A stretch of DNA of 64,000 nt from assembly GCA_963835465.1 (NCBI GenBank), contig CAWIFR010000007.1:434001-498000 (forward strand). Direction: 5' to 3'. The stretch is from Bog-756 sp963835465 (GTDB lineage: Bacteria > Actinomycetota > Acidimicrobiia > Acidimicrobiales > RAAP-2). The notes beneath the pieces are model-generated. The model saw only the letters and a list, made by a program, of their open reading frames with translations. It made no database searches and had not been told where the DNA came from. The position numbers and the translations under genes were made by a program. Below, one piece after another: positions 56,296 through 64,000 of the stretch; within the stretch, counting starts at the first letter, position 1, and each line of letters starts with the position of its first letter.

Positions 56296-57303
56296 TCAGA
56301 CCTCGCCGGATAGCGGACCAGGGCTCGGACGCTCGCCCAGATCCCGGGTGAAGTCAGGATTCTCACCGGACCGGCCCAGGGCGCCGTCCCACAAGCCACG
56401 GAAGATGGCCCGGCGTTCCTCCCAGGTGGCGGCGAGTTGTACGCGCCGAGCCGAGTATGCCAGGTGCCACAGATACCAGGACGGGTGACCGTGGCACCGG
56501 ACGAACAGCATCGAGTTGCGGGCGTGGTAATACGACCTCCATGCTTCGTCGCCATCGGTTGGGCGATGGAGTCGATGAGCTTCGTCACGGCCGGCGGTGG
56601 TCTGCTGGGCAGCCACCGCCCTCGCCGATCCGCCATCGACCAGCACGCGAAACCCAGCCCGTCCAACCCGCCAGAAGAAGTCAAAGTCCTCGAGGCCGAA
56701 GAACCACCCCGGGTCGGGACGGATGCCAGCATCGAACACCGAGCGGGAGAGCAGTGTCGCTCCCCAGCCGGCTACATCCACGGGGGCCAGGTCGAGATCG
56801 TCTTTCCGAGGCGGCACCAAGTTATCGGTGTGGGACCCACGTCCGACGAAGGATCGGCCGTAGGCCACCACCGCACCCACCGGCGCTCCCGGGACGGAGT
56901 CGGCTCGCTCCGCTCTGGCTACGACATCGGCCAACCGCGGAGTAGGTAGTGAAAAGAGGCCCACGTCATCCTCGCAGAGGTAGGCCCAGCGCACGGAGCG
57001 ATCGGCGAACACTGCCTCCATGCCGGCGGCAAAGCCACCGGCCGGACCTACATTGCGGGGTAGCACGACCATGTGCACCGCGGATTCGAGGGTTGCATCG
57101 TCGAGGCCTCCTGCGCCGTTCACCACCACGGTCACCCGCTCCGCAGGCACTCCTTCTACCTCGATCAGCGTCCGCACCACTTCGGTGGCCAATCGCGGTC
57201 TACGAAAGGTGAGCACCACGGCAGACACCGATGCCGGAACACCCACGGGTACCTGCGACGCGACTAAAGCTGCTTCTGGTCGATCGCTCAACGGTGGCCC
57301 CAC
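56296..57303 (-). CDS. family 2 glycosyltransferase (galactofuranosyl/rhamnosyltransferase-like)
   Basis: 335 residues, first gene of the leftward operon. The core reads SVSAVVLTFRRPRLATEVV, RNVGPAGGFAAGMEAVFADR, AYLCEDDVGLFSLPTPRL (acidic metal site), GWGATLLSRSVFDAGIRPD and GLEDFDFFWRVGRAGFRVL. These blocks match GT2 enzymes such as GlfT-like and rhamnosyl transferases. A C-terminal region with YYHARNSMLFVRCHGHPSWY is typical for this subgroup. The GTG start at 57303 is divergent from another GT2 gene, with only 36 bp between the starts. The sugar specificity is unknown. Intact. Confidence 0.9.
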   Translation of the reverse strand: MGPPLSDRPEAALVASQVPVGVPASVSAVVLTFRRPRLATEVVRTLIEVEGVPAERVTVVVNGAGGLDDATLESAVHMVVLPRNVGPAGGFAAGMEAVFADRSVRWAYLCEDDVGLFSLPTPRLADVVARAERADSVPGAPVGAVVAYGRSFVGRGSHTDNLVPPRKDDLDLAPVDVAGWGATLLSRSVFDAGIRPDPGWFFGLEDFDFFWRVGRAGFRVLVDGGSARAVAAQQTTAGRDEAHRLHRPTDGDEAWRSYYHARNSMLFVRCHGHPSWYLWHLAYSARRVQLAATWEERRAIFRGLWDGALGRSGENPDFTRDLGERPSPGPLSGEV

Positions 57304-57339
57304 GTCTGTAGGCTACCAACGATTGCCAACGAGCTTGGG

Positions 57340-58209
57340 GTGCGGATGGAGACGAATGCGGCCCGGAGTCCGGTCGTGAGTGTGGTCGTGCCGGTTCGCA
57401 ATGGCCTTCCCTGGCTTGACGATCAGCTGCATGCGCTGGCGCTACAGCAGTGCGAAGTGCCCTGGGAGGTTGTGGTGGCCGACAACGGCTCCAGTGACGG
57501 GACGGTCGAACTCGTCAGGGGCTGGGCACGCCGCCATCCCCGGATTCGCCTTGTCGATGCCTCCTCTCGGACGGGGCCGGCCGCGGCCCGGAATTGCGGC
57601 GTGGCCCAAACCGACAGCCCCCTTCTGACCTTCTGCGATGCCGACGACGTGGTGCAGCCAGGCTGGCTGTCCGCCTGCGTCGAGGCGCTCGAACGGGCTC
57701 CCGCCGCCCGGGGCACGTTCGACTTCACGCTTCTGAACAACGGGCACCGCTCCATCCCCATCGTGGCGGCCACGAGCCAACTGGCCTTTCTCCCTGCAGC
57801 TCTGGGCGCCAACTTCTGCGTGCGTCGAGAGGCATTCGATGCCGTTGGAGGATTCGCCGAGGATCTGGACGTGGGCGAGGACGTCGATCTGAGCTGGCGG
57901 CTCCAACTGCAGGGGTACCGACTGGCTGTGGCTGAGGATGCCGTGGTGGCTAAGCGAGAGCGGAGCACGCCTTTGGCCGTATTCCGCTCTTCCTGGTCCT
58001 ACGGTCGGAGCGGACCCGAATTGTACCGACGCTTTCACACGCTGGGTATGAGACGCGATGGCCGCGGAGTAGTCAGGGAGTGGGCTTGGCTGGTAGTAGC
58101 AATCCCTACACTGATGTACCCGTCCGGACGGATGCGCTGGGCCCGGACCTTCGGTTTGCGGACAGGCCGGCTATGCGGCTCGGTCGCTCTGCGCACGTTC
58201 TTCCCCTGA
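57340..58209 (+). CDS. family 2 glycosyltransferase
   Basis: A 289-residue GT-A enzyme: VVSVVVPVRNGLPWLDDQLH, EVVVADNGSSDGTVELVRG, GPAAARNCGVAQTDSPLLTF, CDADDVVQPGWL (DXD site), GANFCVRREAFDAVGGFAED and VGEDVDLSWRLQLQGYRLAV. The tail is basic. The GTG at 57340 and the ATG at 57346 are both possible; neither has a clear ribosome site. It is divergent from the GT2 at 56296 and convergent with the deleted membrane protein gene. The acceptor is unknown. Confidence 0.9.
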   Translation: MRMETNAARSPVVSVVVPVRNGLPWLDDQLHALALQQCEVPWEVVVADNGSSDGTVELVRGWARRHPRIRLVDASSRTGPAAARNCGVAQTDSPLLTFCDADDVVQPGWLSACVEALERAPAARGTFDFTLLNNGHRSIPIVAATSQLAFLPAALGANFCVRREAFDAVGGFAEDLDVGEDVDLSWRLQLQGYRLAVAEDAVVAKRERSTPLAVFRSSWSYGRSGPELYRRFHTLGMRRDGRGVVREWAWLVVAIPTLMYPSGRMRWARTFGLRTGRLCGSVALRTFFP

Positions 58210-58248
58210 TCGAAGCCAAGACCGGTGGATGGGTACCAGTCGGCGAGT

Positions 58249-59032
58249 TCAGTTGGACACCGTAACGCTGATGGTCCGGCTGGTCACCGACCGGCCGTCG
58301 AGCCCTGTCGCCACGCTGTGCAGTTGGTAGGCCCCGTTGGGTACGGTACTGGTGTTCCAGGCGCCGATCCAGCCGTAGGGGAACGTCACCGTCCTGAAGG
58401 TCAGCGGATGCGTGAGTGTGCTCCCGGTGGCCACGACCCAAACCGACGCGATTCCCACTGGACCGTGGGCCTCGACGACGAGGTGCGTTGATTTGGACAG
58501 AGCTATCCCCGCGTGCGGAATCACCACCGAGTACGGCTTGGTTGAGTCCGGCCGCCATAGCCACGACCGCGGCGGCCACGGGATTGACCCAGGCCCGGGC
58601 GAGGGCGTAGGCACCGGACACCAGCAACAGGAGGAACGGGAGCTGCACGACAACGACGCTGTTGACGCTGGTCGCGCCCGTGAAGACGCCCGCCAACAGG
58701 AGCCCGAGGGGCGCCGTCGGGCTGGTATCGAAGAACCCGGAAACGACGTGGAAGAACAAGGGGTGAACCAGCCGATAGGCGAGCCTGGCGTAGAGATGGT
58801 CGTTAATGCTGGGCTGATGGGCCCGTACTCGGATGACGAAGAGCACGCCCCACGCCAGCGTGCTCACCGCGAGGGCGACCAGCAGCGGTGTCCAACCCCC
58901 CGGACCACGACCAGCCAGCCGCCCACTCTGGGCCGCCTCATCCTCTGGTGCCCGCGAACCCCGATCGAGGCCAGCCTCCTCAAGGTCGGTCAGCGTCGAC
59001 ACACCAACAGACTCTTCACCAGGGCGTCGCAC
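58249..59032 (-). pseudogene. internally deleted paralogue of the membrane protein at 2403-4334
   Basis: The 5' part (59032 to about 58540) encodes a soluble leader, then TPLLVALAVSTLAWGVLFV, RVRAHQPSINDHLYARLAYR and VVVQLPFLLLLVSGAYALAR. This matches the first ~165 residues of the gene at 2403. The 3' part, in another frame, encodes only that gene's last domain (VVIPHAGIALSKSTH; FPYGWIGAWNTSTVPNGAYQ). The ~380 residues between are missing and the join is out of frame. This is a real deletion, not an indel-type error. The start may be GTG 59032 or GTG 59002. It follows no operon; the Wzt gene ends just upstream. Confidence 0.78.
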
Positions 59033-59053
59033 AGTCGGCGCCCCGTGCGTGCG

Positions 59054-60247
59054 TCATGACACGTCCCAGGAGCTCCCCACGTACAGCGGTGCGGCTACCA
59101 TGACTCCTTCCGGAGGCTCGAGCATGTCGGGACCGAACACGTCAAACGAAGCAGCCGGCTTCCAGGGAAGGTACGGTCGCCCGGCCCACTTGCCGAACCC
59201 GGCCATCGCCGTCCAGATCGAATAGTGCCCGCGAGGCAGTGGAATGTTGTGCAACCGACAGCGGACCTCGAAATCGCCAGCCGAGAACATGCCGTGATGT
59301 TTGGTGATGAACATCGGGAAGGCCGTTCCGAGCGAGACGCCCACGAAAAAGTCGGCCTCAATCTCTTCCGGCGCGTTCAGCGTCATCTTGATGTTGGCAT
59401 CCTTGAGGGAGCGCACCGGTCCGCTGTCTGGACCGGTGATCTCCGCCTTGAGCAGCCGTACATCGCCTTCGCTTGACGTCACGAGGGATGCATCTTCCTG
59501 TACGGCAGACCGGTAGAGGGTGGCCACCTCCCTCGTGGGTCCGGATGCCTGGACCACGGAGTCGGCCAGCCACATGGCCTGTTTGCAGGTGGCTTCGACC
59601 GACGTCAGGTCATGTGAGACATACACCAAGGTGGTCCCTTGGCGCACCACCTCTTCGATCCGCTGAAGGCACTTCTGTTGGAAATTGGCGTCGCCCACGG
59701 ACAGCACTTCATCGACCAGCAGGATGTCCGGTTCCAGAAATGCGGCGATGGAGAAGCCCAGGCGCATCTGCATGCCGAGAGAGAAGAACTTGACCTGCCT
59801 CTCGATGGCGTCAGTGAGTCCGGCGAACTCGACGATCTGGTCAAAGCGCTGCCGGGTGATCTGCCTGCGCATTCCCAGGACGGCACCGTAGAGGAACACA
59901 TTCTCCCTACCGGTTAGATCGGGATGGATTCCACTGGTCACGCTGAGCAGAGCACCGATCCGACCGCGCACGTCACATGTTCCCGCGGACTGATAGGTCA
60001 CCTTGCTGATGATCTTCAACAGCGTGGTCTTCCCCGAACCGTTGACACCGATGAGCCCAAGTGTCCCCCCCGGTTCGACGTCGAGACTCACATCCTTCAG
60101 GACCCAGCGATAGTCGTCCCGGCCTCCCTTGGACATCGAGTTGCGCAGCCGCACGAACTGGTCATAGAACAGAGGTGCCGTACGATCGGCACGGAACTTC
60201 TTCCACACGTGCTCGACATGGATCGCTCCATCAGGCAATGTCGGCAA
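59054..60247 (-). CDS. polysaccharide ABC exporter ATP-binding subunit (Wzt-like)
   Basis: 397 residues. The ATPase domain has Walker A GVNGSGKT (about 67-74), signature FSLGMQMRLGFSIAAF, Walker B PDILLVDEVLSVGD and the switch VYVSHD. An extra C-terminal domain (about 260-397, LLKAEITGPDSGPVRSLKDA; FEVRCRLHNIPLPRGHYS) corresponds to the Wzt C-terminal glycan-binding domain. That domain recognises the end modification of the polymer before export. The TTG start at 60247 follows GAGGTG and overlaps the permease gene by 17 bp. Together they form a Wzm/Wzt exporter of a lipid-linked polysaccharide. Intact. Confidence 0.92.
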   Translation of the reverse strand: MPTLPDGAIHVEHVWKKFRADRTAPLFYDQFVRLRNSMSKGGRDDYRWVLKDVSLDVEPGGTLGLIGVNGSGKTTLLKIISKVTYQSAGTCDVRGRIGALLSVTSGIHPDLTGRENVFLYGAVLGMRRQITRQRFDQIVEFAGLTDAIERQVKFFSLGMQMRLGFSIAAFLEPDILLVDEVLSVGDANFQQKCLQRIEEVVRQGTTLVYVSHDLTSVEATCKQAMWLADSVVQASGPTREVATLYRSAVQEDASLVTSSEGDVRLLKAEITGPDSGPVRSLKDANIKMTLNAPEEIEADFFVGVSLGTAFPMFITKHHGMFSAGDFEVRCRLHNIPLPRGHYSIWTAMAGFGKWAGRPYLPWKPAASFDVFGPDMLEPPEGVMVAAPLYVGSSWDVS

Positions 60248-61139
60248 AGTTCACCTCGTAGCGCTTGAAGAGCCGATAGCCCAAAGCCAACCAGAAGAGC
60301 GCCCCCAGGGTCGCTGTGGCGAGCGGACCCCAACTGGGATTCAGACCGAGCAGCATGGTCCGGCGCACGTCGTCGATGACCGGTCCGATCGGATTGAAGA
60401 ATCCGTACACCAGGCGCAGGCCTGGCGGGATCTCGTCGAACTGCCAGATCACCGGCGTTGCGAAGAGTCCAAGGGAGATCACGATGGGCAGGATCTGTCC
60501 CAGATCTCGCATCTGAATGATCATGGCGGAAACGCCGACGGTGACACCGATGGTGAACAGGAGCTCGATAACCATCAGCAGCGGAACCCAGACCGTGGTC
60601 GGCTTTGGGACAAATTCATAGGCCACGAAAAGGACGACGAGAGGTATCCAGGACAGCACGGTGTTCAATGCGGTGACCAGAATGGTCTCTAGGGGGAAGC
60701 ACTCCCGGGGGAATTGGGTCTTGCTCAACAACGCGTTGTTGCTCAGTAGGGAGACCCCACCTGTTCCGAGCGACTGGGCAAAGAAGGTCCAGCACAGGAT
60801 GCCGATGTAGGCGAATATGGCATAGGGGATGCCAGGAATCCCGTAGACCCTGGTCCGAGAGAAGATGACGGTGAAGATGGCCAGCATGGCCAGAGGAGCC
60901 AGGAGTGCCCACAGGATCCCTAGCGTGGCCTGCTTGTACTGGGCTCGGAAATCCCTCTCGGCCAGGGTAAAGACGATGTCCCGGCTCTTCCAGAGCTCCG
61001 TCAGCGAGCCTTTGAGCGTGGCGCGATGGTGGTAGATGATCTCCGATGGAGGCTCAGATGGCGGAACCAACGTGTCCCGGGTGTATAGCGAGCTACTTCC
61101 AGGGACGGCGTCATCCCCGGCAGGGCTAGACACATCCAT
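60231..61139 (-). CDS. polysaccharide ABC exporter permease (Wzm-like, ABC-2 type)
   Basis: 302 residues with six membrane segments in the ABC-2 layout. An N-terminal amphipathic part (ELWKSRDIVFTLAERDFRAQ) precedes YKQATLGILWALLAPLAMLA, and CWTFFAQSLGTGGVSLLSNN follows. LLSKTQFPRECFPLETILV is the coupling region. LPIVISLGLFATPVIWQFDE then leads to FFNPIGPVIDDVRRTMLLG, the family's C-terminal signature. The ATG at 61139 has GGGGG eight bases upstream; a TTG at 61145 is an alternative. It forms a channel with the ATPase encoded just downstream. It is divergent from a GT4 gene. Intact. Confidence 0.92.
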   Translation of the reverse strand: MDVSSPAGDDAVPGSSSLYTRDTLVPPSEPPSEIIYHHRATLKGSLTELWKSRDIVFTLAERDFRAQYKQATLGILWALLAPLAMLAIFTVIFSRTRVYGIPGIPYAIFAYIGILCWTFFAQSLGTGGVSLLSNNALLSKTQFPRECFPLETILVTALNTVLSWIPLVVLFVAYEFVPKPTTVWVPLLMVIELLFTIGVTVGVSAMIIQMRDLGQILPIVISLGLFATPVIWQFDEIPPGLRLVYGFFNPIGPVIDDVRRTMLLGLNPSWGPLATATLGALFWLALGYRLFKRYEVNFADIA

Positions 61140-61252
61140 CGACAAGACCCCCGTACCCAGCCGAAGCTGGCCCTTATTTCGAATACAGATGAACCTTCAT
61201 GATATCGCATGCCGATCTGCATCTCCAAAGGCAACTAGCCAGGTAGAACTGA

Positions 61253-61258
61253 TAGAAT
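61253..61258 (+). promoter_or_regulatory. -10-like box of probable leaderless promoter
   Basis: TAGAAT lies 6 nt before the GTG at 61265. It would place the transcription start on the start codon of the GT4 gene. No -35 is evident. Confidence 0.45.
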
Positions 61259-61264
61259 CTCGAA

Positions 61265-62431
61265 GTGGTACCTACAAGGGGGCGTTCTACCCGATCGCCC
61301 ACAGATCGACTGCGGGTTCTGTGGGTAATTAAGTGCCTCGGATATGGCGGCGCCGAGCGCCTGTTGGTGGACATGGTTGCCGCCGGCGACTGCGCGCGCT
61401 TCGAATACGAAGTGGCTTATGTCCTACGGGATAAGGACGCCCTAGTTCCTCTCATCGAGGACAAGGGAACACCGGTCCACTCCCTCGGAGCGCCGCGTGA
61501 TACCGATATACGCTGGATGCTTTCCCTCCGTCGGCTACTCCTCGAACGTGACTACGACGTAGTTCATTTCCACCTTCCCTACACGGCCGCCCTCGGTCAA
61601 CTGGTGGTAGCTTCGCTGCCCAGGTCGCGGCGCCCCGGCGTCGTCTATACCGAGCACAGCATTTGGTATGAGGCACCGTGGATAAGTAGGACCCTCATTC
61701 GGCACTCCATGGGTGCCAAACAACGCCTGGTGGCGGTATCGCAAGCGGCCCATGACGCCCTGCCTGCACCGCTCCGACCACGCGCCACTGTGGTGGTTCA
61801 CGGCGTTGACCTTTCGAACTCCGAGCCCCTCATCAGCGATCGTGCCGCTATTCGGGCCGCCGTCCGATCGGAGCTGGGAGTGGCTGAGGGTGAGGTCCTC
61901 TTCCTTACGGTAGCCAACCTGCGAGTTGAGAAGGGTTACGACGTACTCCTGGACGCTGCCCGGATCGTCGCTGACCGTCAGCTCCCGATTCGATTGGCCG
62001 CGATTGGCGAAGGCCCCTTGGAGAACGTTCTCCATTCCCAGCACATCGACCTAGACCTGGGAGACCGGTTCCAGTTCCTTGGCCCACGCGGAGACGTACT
62101 CCGAATGTTGGCTGGTGCCGACGCGTTTGTGCTGCCGTCGCGTCATGAGGGACTGCCGGTGGTTCTGATGGAGGCTACGAGCGTCGGCTTGCCGATCGTG
62201 GCAACTGCCGTGGGAGGTGTGCCCCAGGTTCTGACTAACGAGGTTGACGCGCTCATCGTTCCTCCGGTGGATCCTGAGGCCCTGGCCGAGGCCATCGCCA
62301 GACTGTCCAAGGACCCCGCACTACGTGAGCGGCTCGGGAGTCAGGCCAAGGGCCGAAGCGCCATGTTCAGCATTTCTGCAGCCAGTCTGGCGGTGGGCGA
62401 GATCCACCTGGAGGTGGCGGGGTCACGATGA
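61265..62431 (+). CDS. family 4 glycosyltransferase
   Basis: A 388-residue GT-B enzyme. The N-terminal domain begins VLWVIKCLGYGGAERLLVDM (Gly-rich acceptor loop), and DVVHFHLPYTAALGQLV and YTEHSIWYEAPW follow. The C-terminal domain has VANLRVEKGYDVLLDAARIV, LAAIGEGPLENVLHSQ, FLGPRGDVLRMLAGADAFVL and the E-x7-E block SRHEGLPVVLMEATSVGLPI. It is a retaining hexosyltransferase of unknown sugar. The GTG start is probably leaderless. Its stop overlaps the next gene's ATG (ATGA), so the two GT4 genes are translationally coupled. It is divergent from the Wzm gene. Intact. Confidence 0.92.
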   Translation: MVPTRGRSTRSPTDRLRVLWVIKCLGYGGAERLLVDMVAAGDCARFEYEVAYVLRDKDALVPLIEDKGTPVHSLGAPRDTDIRWMLSLRRLLLERDYDVVHFHLPYTAALGQLVVASLPRSRRPGVVYTEHSIWYEAPWISRTLIRHSMGAKQRLVAVSQAAHDALPAPLRPRATVVVHGVDLSNSEPLISDRAAIRAAVRSELGVAEGEVLFLTVANLRVEKGYDVLLDAARIVADRQLPIRLAAIGEGPLENVLHSQHIDLDLGDRFQFLGPRGDVLRMLAGADAFVLPSRHEGLPVVLMEATSVGLPIVATAVGGVPQVLTNEVDALIVPPVDPEALAEAIARLSKDPALRERLGSQAKGRSAMFSISAASLAVGEIHLEVAGSR

Positions 62432-63606
62432 GCACGCTGAGCGGGAAGCGCCTGATCCACGTAACCACGGTGGATATGAGCCTGGTACTCCTTCTCGGAC
62501 GTCAGCTTCAGAAATTTGCCGCCGCTGGAATGGAGGTTATTGGCGTTTCAGCCCCAGGTCCCTATGTCGCACAGCTGGAGGAGTGGGGGATCCAGCACGT
62601 ACCTCTTCGTCATTCAACCCGATCGATGGCGCCGAGTCAGGACGCTCTGCTCCTAACCGAGCTGTGGTCTCTCTTTCGTCGCCTGGGTCCCGACATAGTC
62701 CATACCCACAACCCAAAACCCGGTCTCTACGGTCGGGTGGCGGCTCGCTCCGCAGGAGTTCCGGTCGTGGTGAATACCGTGCATGGCCTGTATGCCGCTC
62801 CCGAGGATAGCCTCGCCCGACGGACCGTCTTCTACGCTCTCGAGCGGGCCGCATCTACCTGCTCTGGAGCAGAGTTGGTTCAGAATCCTGAGGATCTTGA
62901 CGTACTGAGGCGCCTGAAGGTCCCCGATCACAAGTTGGTGCTGCTCGGGAACGGGGTGGACCTCGAACGGTTCCATCCCCCCACCGATGAATCTGACGGT
63001 CGGAAGGCTCGAGCTGAACTGGGCATTCCCCCCAGCGCCGTGGTGGTGGGAATCGTCGGAAGACTCGTTTGGGAGAAGGGATTCCGTGAACTCTTCGAGG
63101 CGGCAACACAGCTGTCCGCCTCTCGGCCCGACGTGGTGTTCGTCGTCGTGGGGGCATCCGATCCAGAGAAGGCTGACTCCATACCGGATGACACCCGGGC
63201 CCAGGTCAGCAAGAACGCCAATGTCATCTTCACTGGCGGACGGTCGGACGTCGAATACCTTTACGCCAGCTTCGACATCTTCGTGCTCCCCTCGTACCGT
63301 GAAGGGTTTCCCAGGTCGGCAATGGAGGCCGCCGCCGCCGGACTGCCGATCATTGCCACTGATATCCGTGGCTGTCGTCAAGTGGTGGAGCAGGGACGAA
63401 ATGGCCTTCTCGTACCACTTCACGATACAGACCGACTGACGTCCGCCATCGAGGAACTCGTCGACGATCCCGATCTTCGTCGACGAATGGGTCTGGCCAG
63501 CCGGCGAAAGGCCGAAGACGAGTTCAATGACCAGGACGTAGTCGACAAGGTCCTGGCCGCTTACGAGCGACTTTCCTCCGAGGCCACTTCCTCCACTAAG
63601 CGCTGA
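62428..63606 (+). CDS. family 4 glycosyltransferase
   Basis: A 392-residue GT-B enzyme. The N-terminal blocks are RLIHVTTVDMSLVLLLGRQL, DIVHTHNPKPGLYGRVAARS and VNTVHGLYAAPEDSLARRTV. The C-terminal blocks are VGIVGRLVWEKGFRELFEAA, VFVVVGASDPEKAD, LYASFDIFVLPSYREGFPRS and AMEAAAAGLPIIATDIRGCR, which include the sugar-nucleotide-binding glutamates. It resembles PglA/WbpX-like transferases that add sugars to a polyprenyl-diphosphate acceptor. It is coupled to the GT4 before it; its 3' end overlaps the convergent GT4 by 46 bp. Intact. Confidence 0.92.
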   Translation: MSTLSGKRLIHVTTVDMSLVLLLGRQLQKFAAAGMEVIGVSAPGPYVAQLEEWGIQHVPLRHSTRSMAPSQDALLLTELWSLFRRLGPDIVHTHNPKPGLYGRVAARSAGVPVVVNTVHGLYAAPEDSLARRTVFYALERAASTCSGAELVQNPEDLDVLRRLKVPDHKLVLLGNGVDLERFHPPTDESDGRKARAELGIPPSAVVVGIVGRLVWEKGFRELFEAATQLSASRPDVVFVVVGASDPEKADSIPDDTRAQVSKNANVIFTGGRSDVEYLYASFDIFVLPSYREGFPRSAMEAAAAGLPIIATDIRGCRQVVEQGRNGLLVPLHDTDRLTSAIEELVDDPDLRRRMGLASRRKAEDEFNDQDVVDKVLAAYERLSSEATSSTKR

Positions 63607-64000
63607 ATCCGCTCATCGGCCGCCCGCCCGTCGTAGCGCTCGAGATACCGCTGCTCTGCGGCGTCAGCCAGACGAATCCGCAACTGGACGTCCTCCAACA
63701 GGCTCACCACTGCGCCCGCGAAATCTTCCGGATCGTCGGCCACCAGAAGGTGCACTCCCGGGTCGACCTCCAGACCCTCGGCACCAATAGAGGTGGAAAC
63801 CACCGGCAACCGGTGGGCGAAAGACTCCAGAATCTTTACCCGCGTCCCACTCCCGTACCGAACCGGGACGACGGCTACCGAGGCCCTACTTAGCTCCTCG
63901 GCCATGGAGTCCACCCGACCAACCACCGTCACAGAACCTGGTCGCTCGAGTTGGCGGACCGACGTGGCCGGCGCGCCCACTAGTCGGACCACCGCAGTTG
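63561..64000 (-). CDS. family 4 glycosyltransferase, C-terminal part (cut by right edge)
   Basis: At least 143 residues of a GT-B C-terminal domain, open to the right edge. It has VTVVGRVDSMAEELSRASVA, VRYGSGTRVKILESFAHRLP (the donor-site block with E in KILE) and VVSTSIGAEGLEV. The start codon lies beyond 64000; the ATG-like residue near 63992 is internal. It converges on the preceding GT4 with a 46-bp tail overlap. The AVVPVRYGSGTRVKILE wording is typical of the GT4 subgroup that uses hexoses in exopolysaccharide loci. Confidence 0.85.
   Translation of the reverse strand, partial: TAVVRLVGAPATSVRQLERPGSVTVVGRVDSMAEELSRASVAVVPVRYGSGTRVKILESFAHRLPVVSTSIGAEGLEVDPGVHLLVADDPEDFAGAVVSLLEDVQLRIRLADAAEQRYLERYDGRAADERIQRLVEEVASEESRS

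Noticed and set aside
1..64000. tRNA, rRNA, CRISPR, insertion sequence or prophage features
   Set aside because: No T-loop-like tRNA signature was noticed in the gaps, no spaced repeats, and no transposase, integrase or phage structural proteins in any plausible frame.

Overview
The window is high-GC DNA with the look of an actinomycete, most likely an Acidimicrobiia-type lineage. This is inferred from GTG/TTG starts, several probably leaderless genes (a TANNNT box 5-8 nt before the start codon), a two-PRC-barrel MgtE-N protein, an LLM-class flavin oxidoreductase, an LPXTG-like surface protein, and many OafA-type acyltransferases beside large multi-pass membrane proteins. The sequence alone cannot fix the genus. 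I saw no rRNA, tRNA, CRISPR array or insertion sequence.

1-13.3 kb is mostly ordinary metabolism and almost entirely intact. It holds a magnesium-transporter-like MgtE-N/PRC protein (cut by the left edge), an acyl-CoA dehydrogenase, a GT-C-like membrane protein, a MarR regulator translationally coupled to an MFS exporter with a palindromic operator, an OafA acyltransferase with SGNH domain, a NifU-like protein, an LLM oxidoreductase, an atypical thiolase, FabH, and a sugar nucleotidyltransferase-like protein.

13.2-40.5 kb is an envelope-glycan decoration region. OafA/YrhL-type acyltransferases interleave with large multi-pass GT-C/YfhO-like membrane proteins, with a glycine-rich lipoprotein, a desaturase, two methyltransferases, a GT2, a GtrA-like protein and a 2-oxoglutarate dioxygenase among them. 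Many genes here, above all at 22.5-36.6 kb, are readable only by changing frame. Where the exact site can be judged, the indels tend to fall in short homopolymers, so consensus errors are a serious alternative to true decay. Genes with one or two frame changes are entered as CDS; those with more are entered as pseudogene, meaning 'broken in this sequence'.

40.8-64 kb is a polysaccharide assembly and export locus. It has a Wzx-like flippase, an LPFTG surface protein, a coupled operon of acetyltransferase, polyprenyl-phosphate sugar-1-phosphate transferase and aminotransferase, then a WbsX-methyltransferase fusion and a sulfotransferase with a coiled-coil tail. A leftward operon follows: GT2, asparagine synthetase, methyltransferase, GT2, and a glycosyltransferase-methyltransferase-methyltransferase protein. 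A Wzm/Wzt ABC exporter pair and three GT4 glycosyltransferases end the window. Taken together this suggests a methylated, possibly amidated, sulfated and acylated cell-surface glycan made on a polyprenyl carrier, with two possible export routes.
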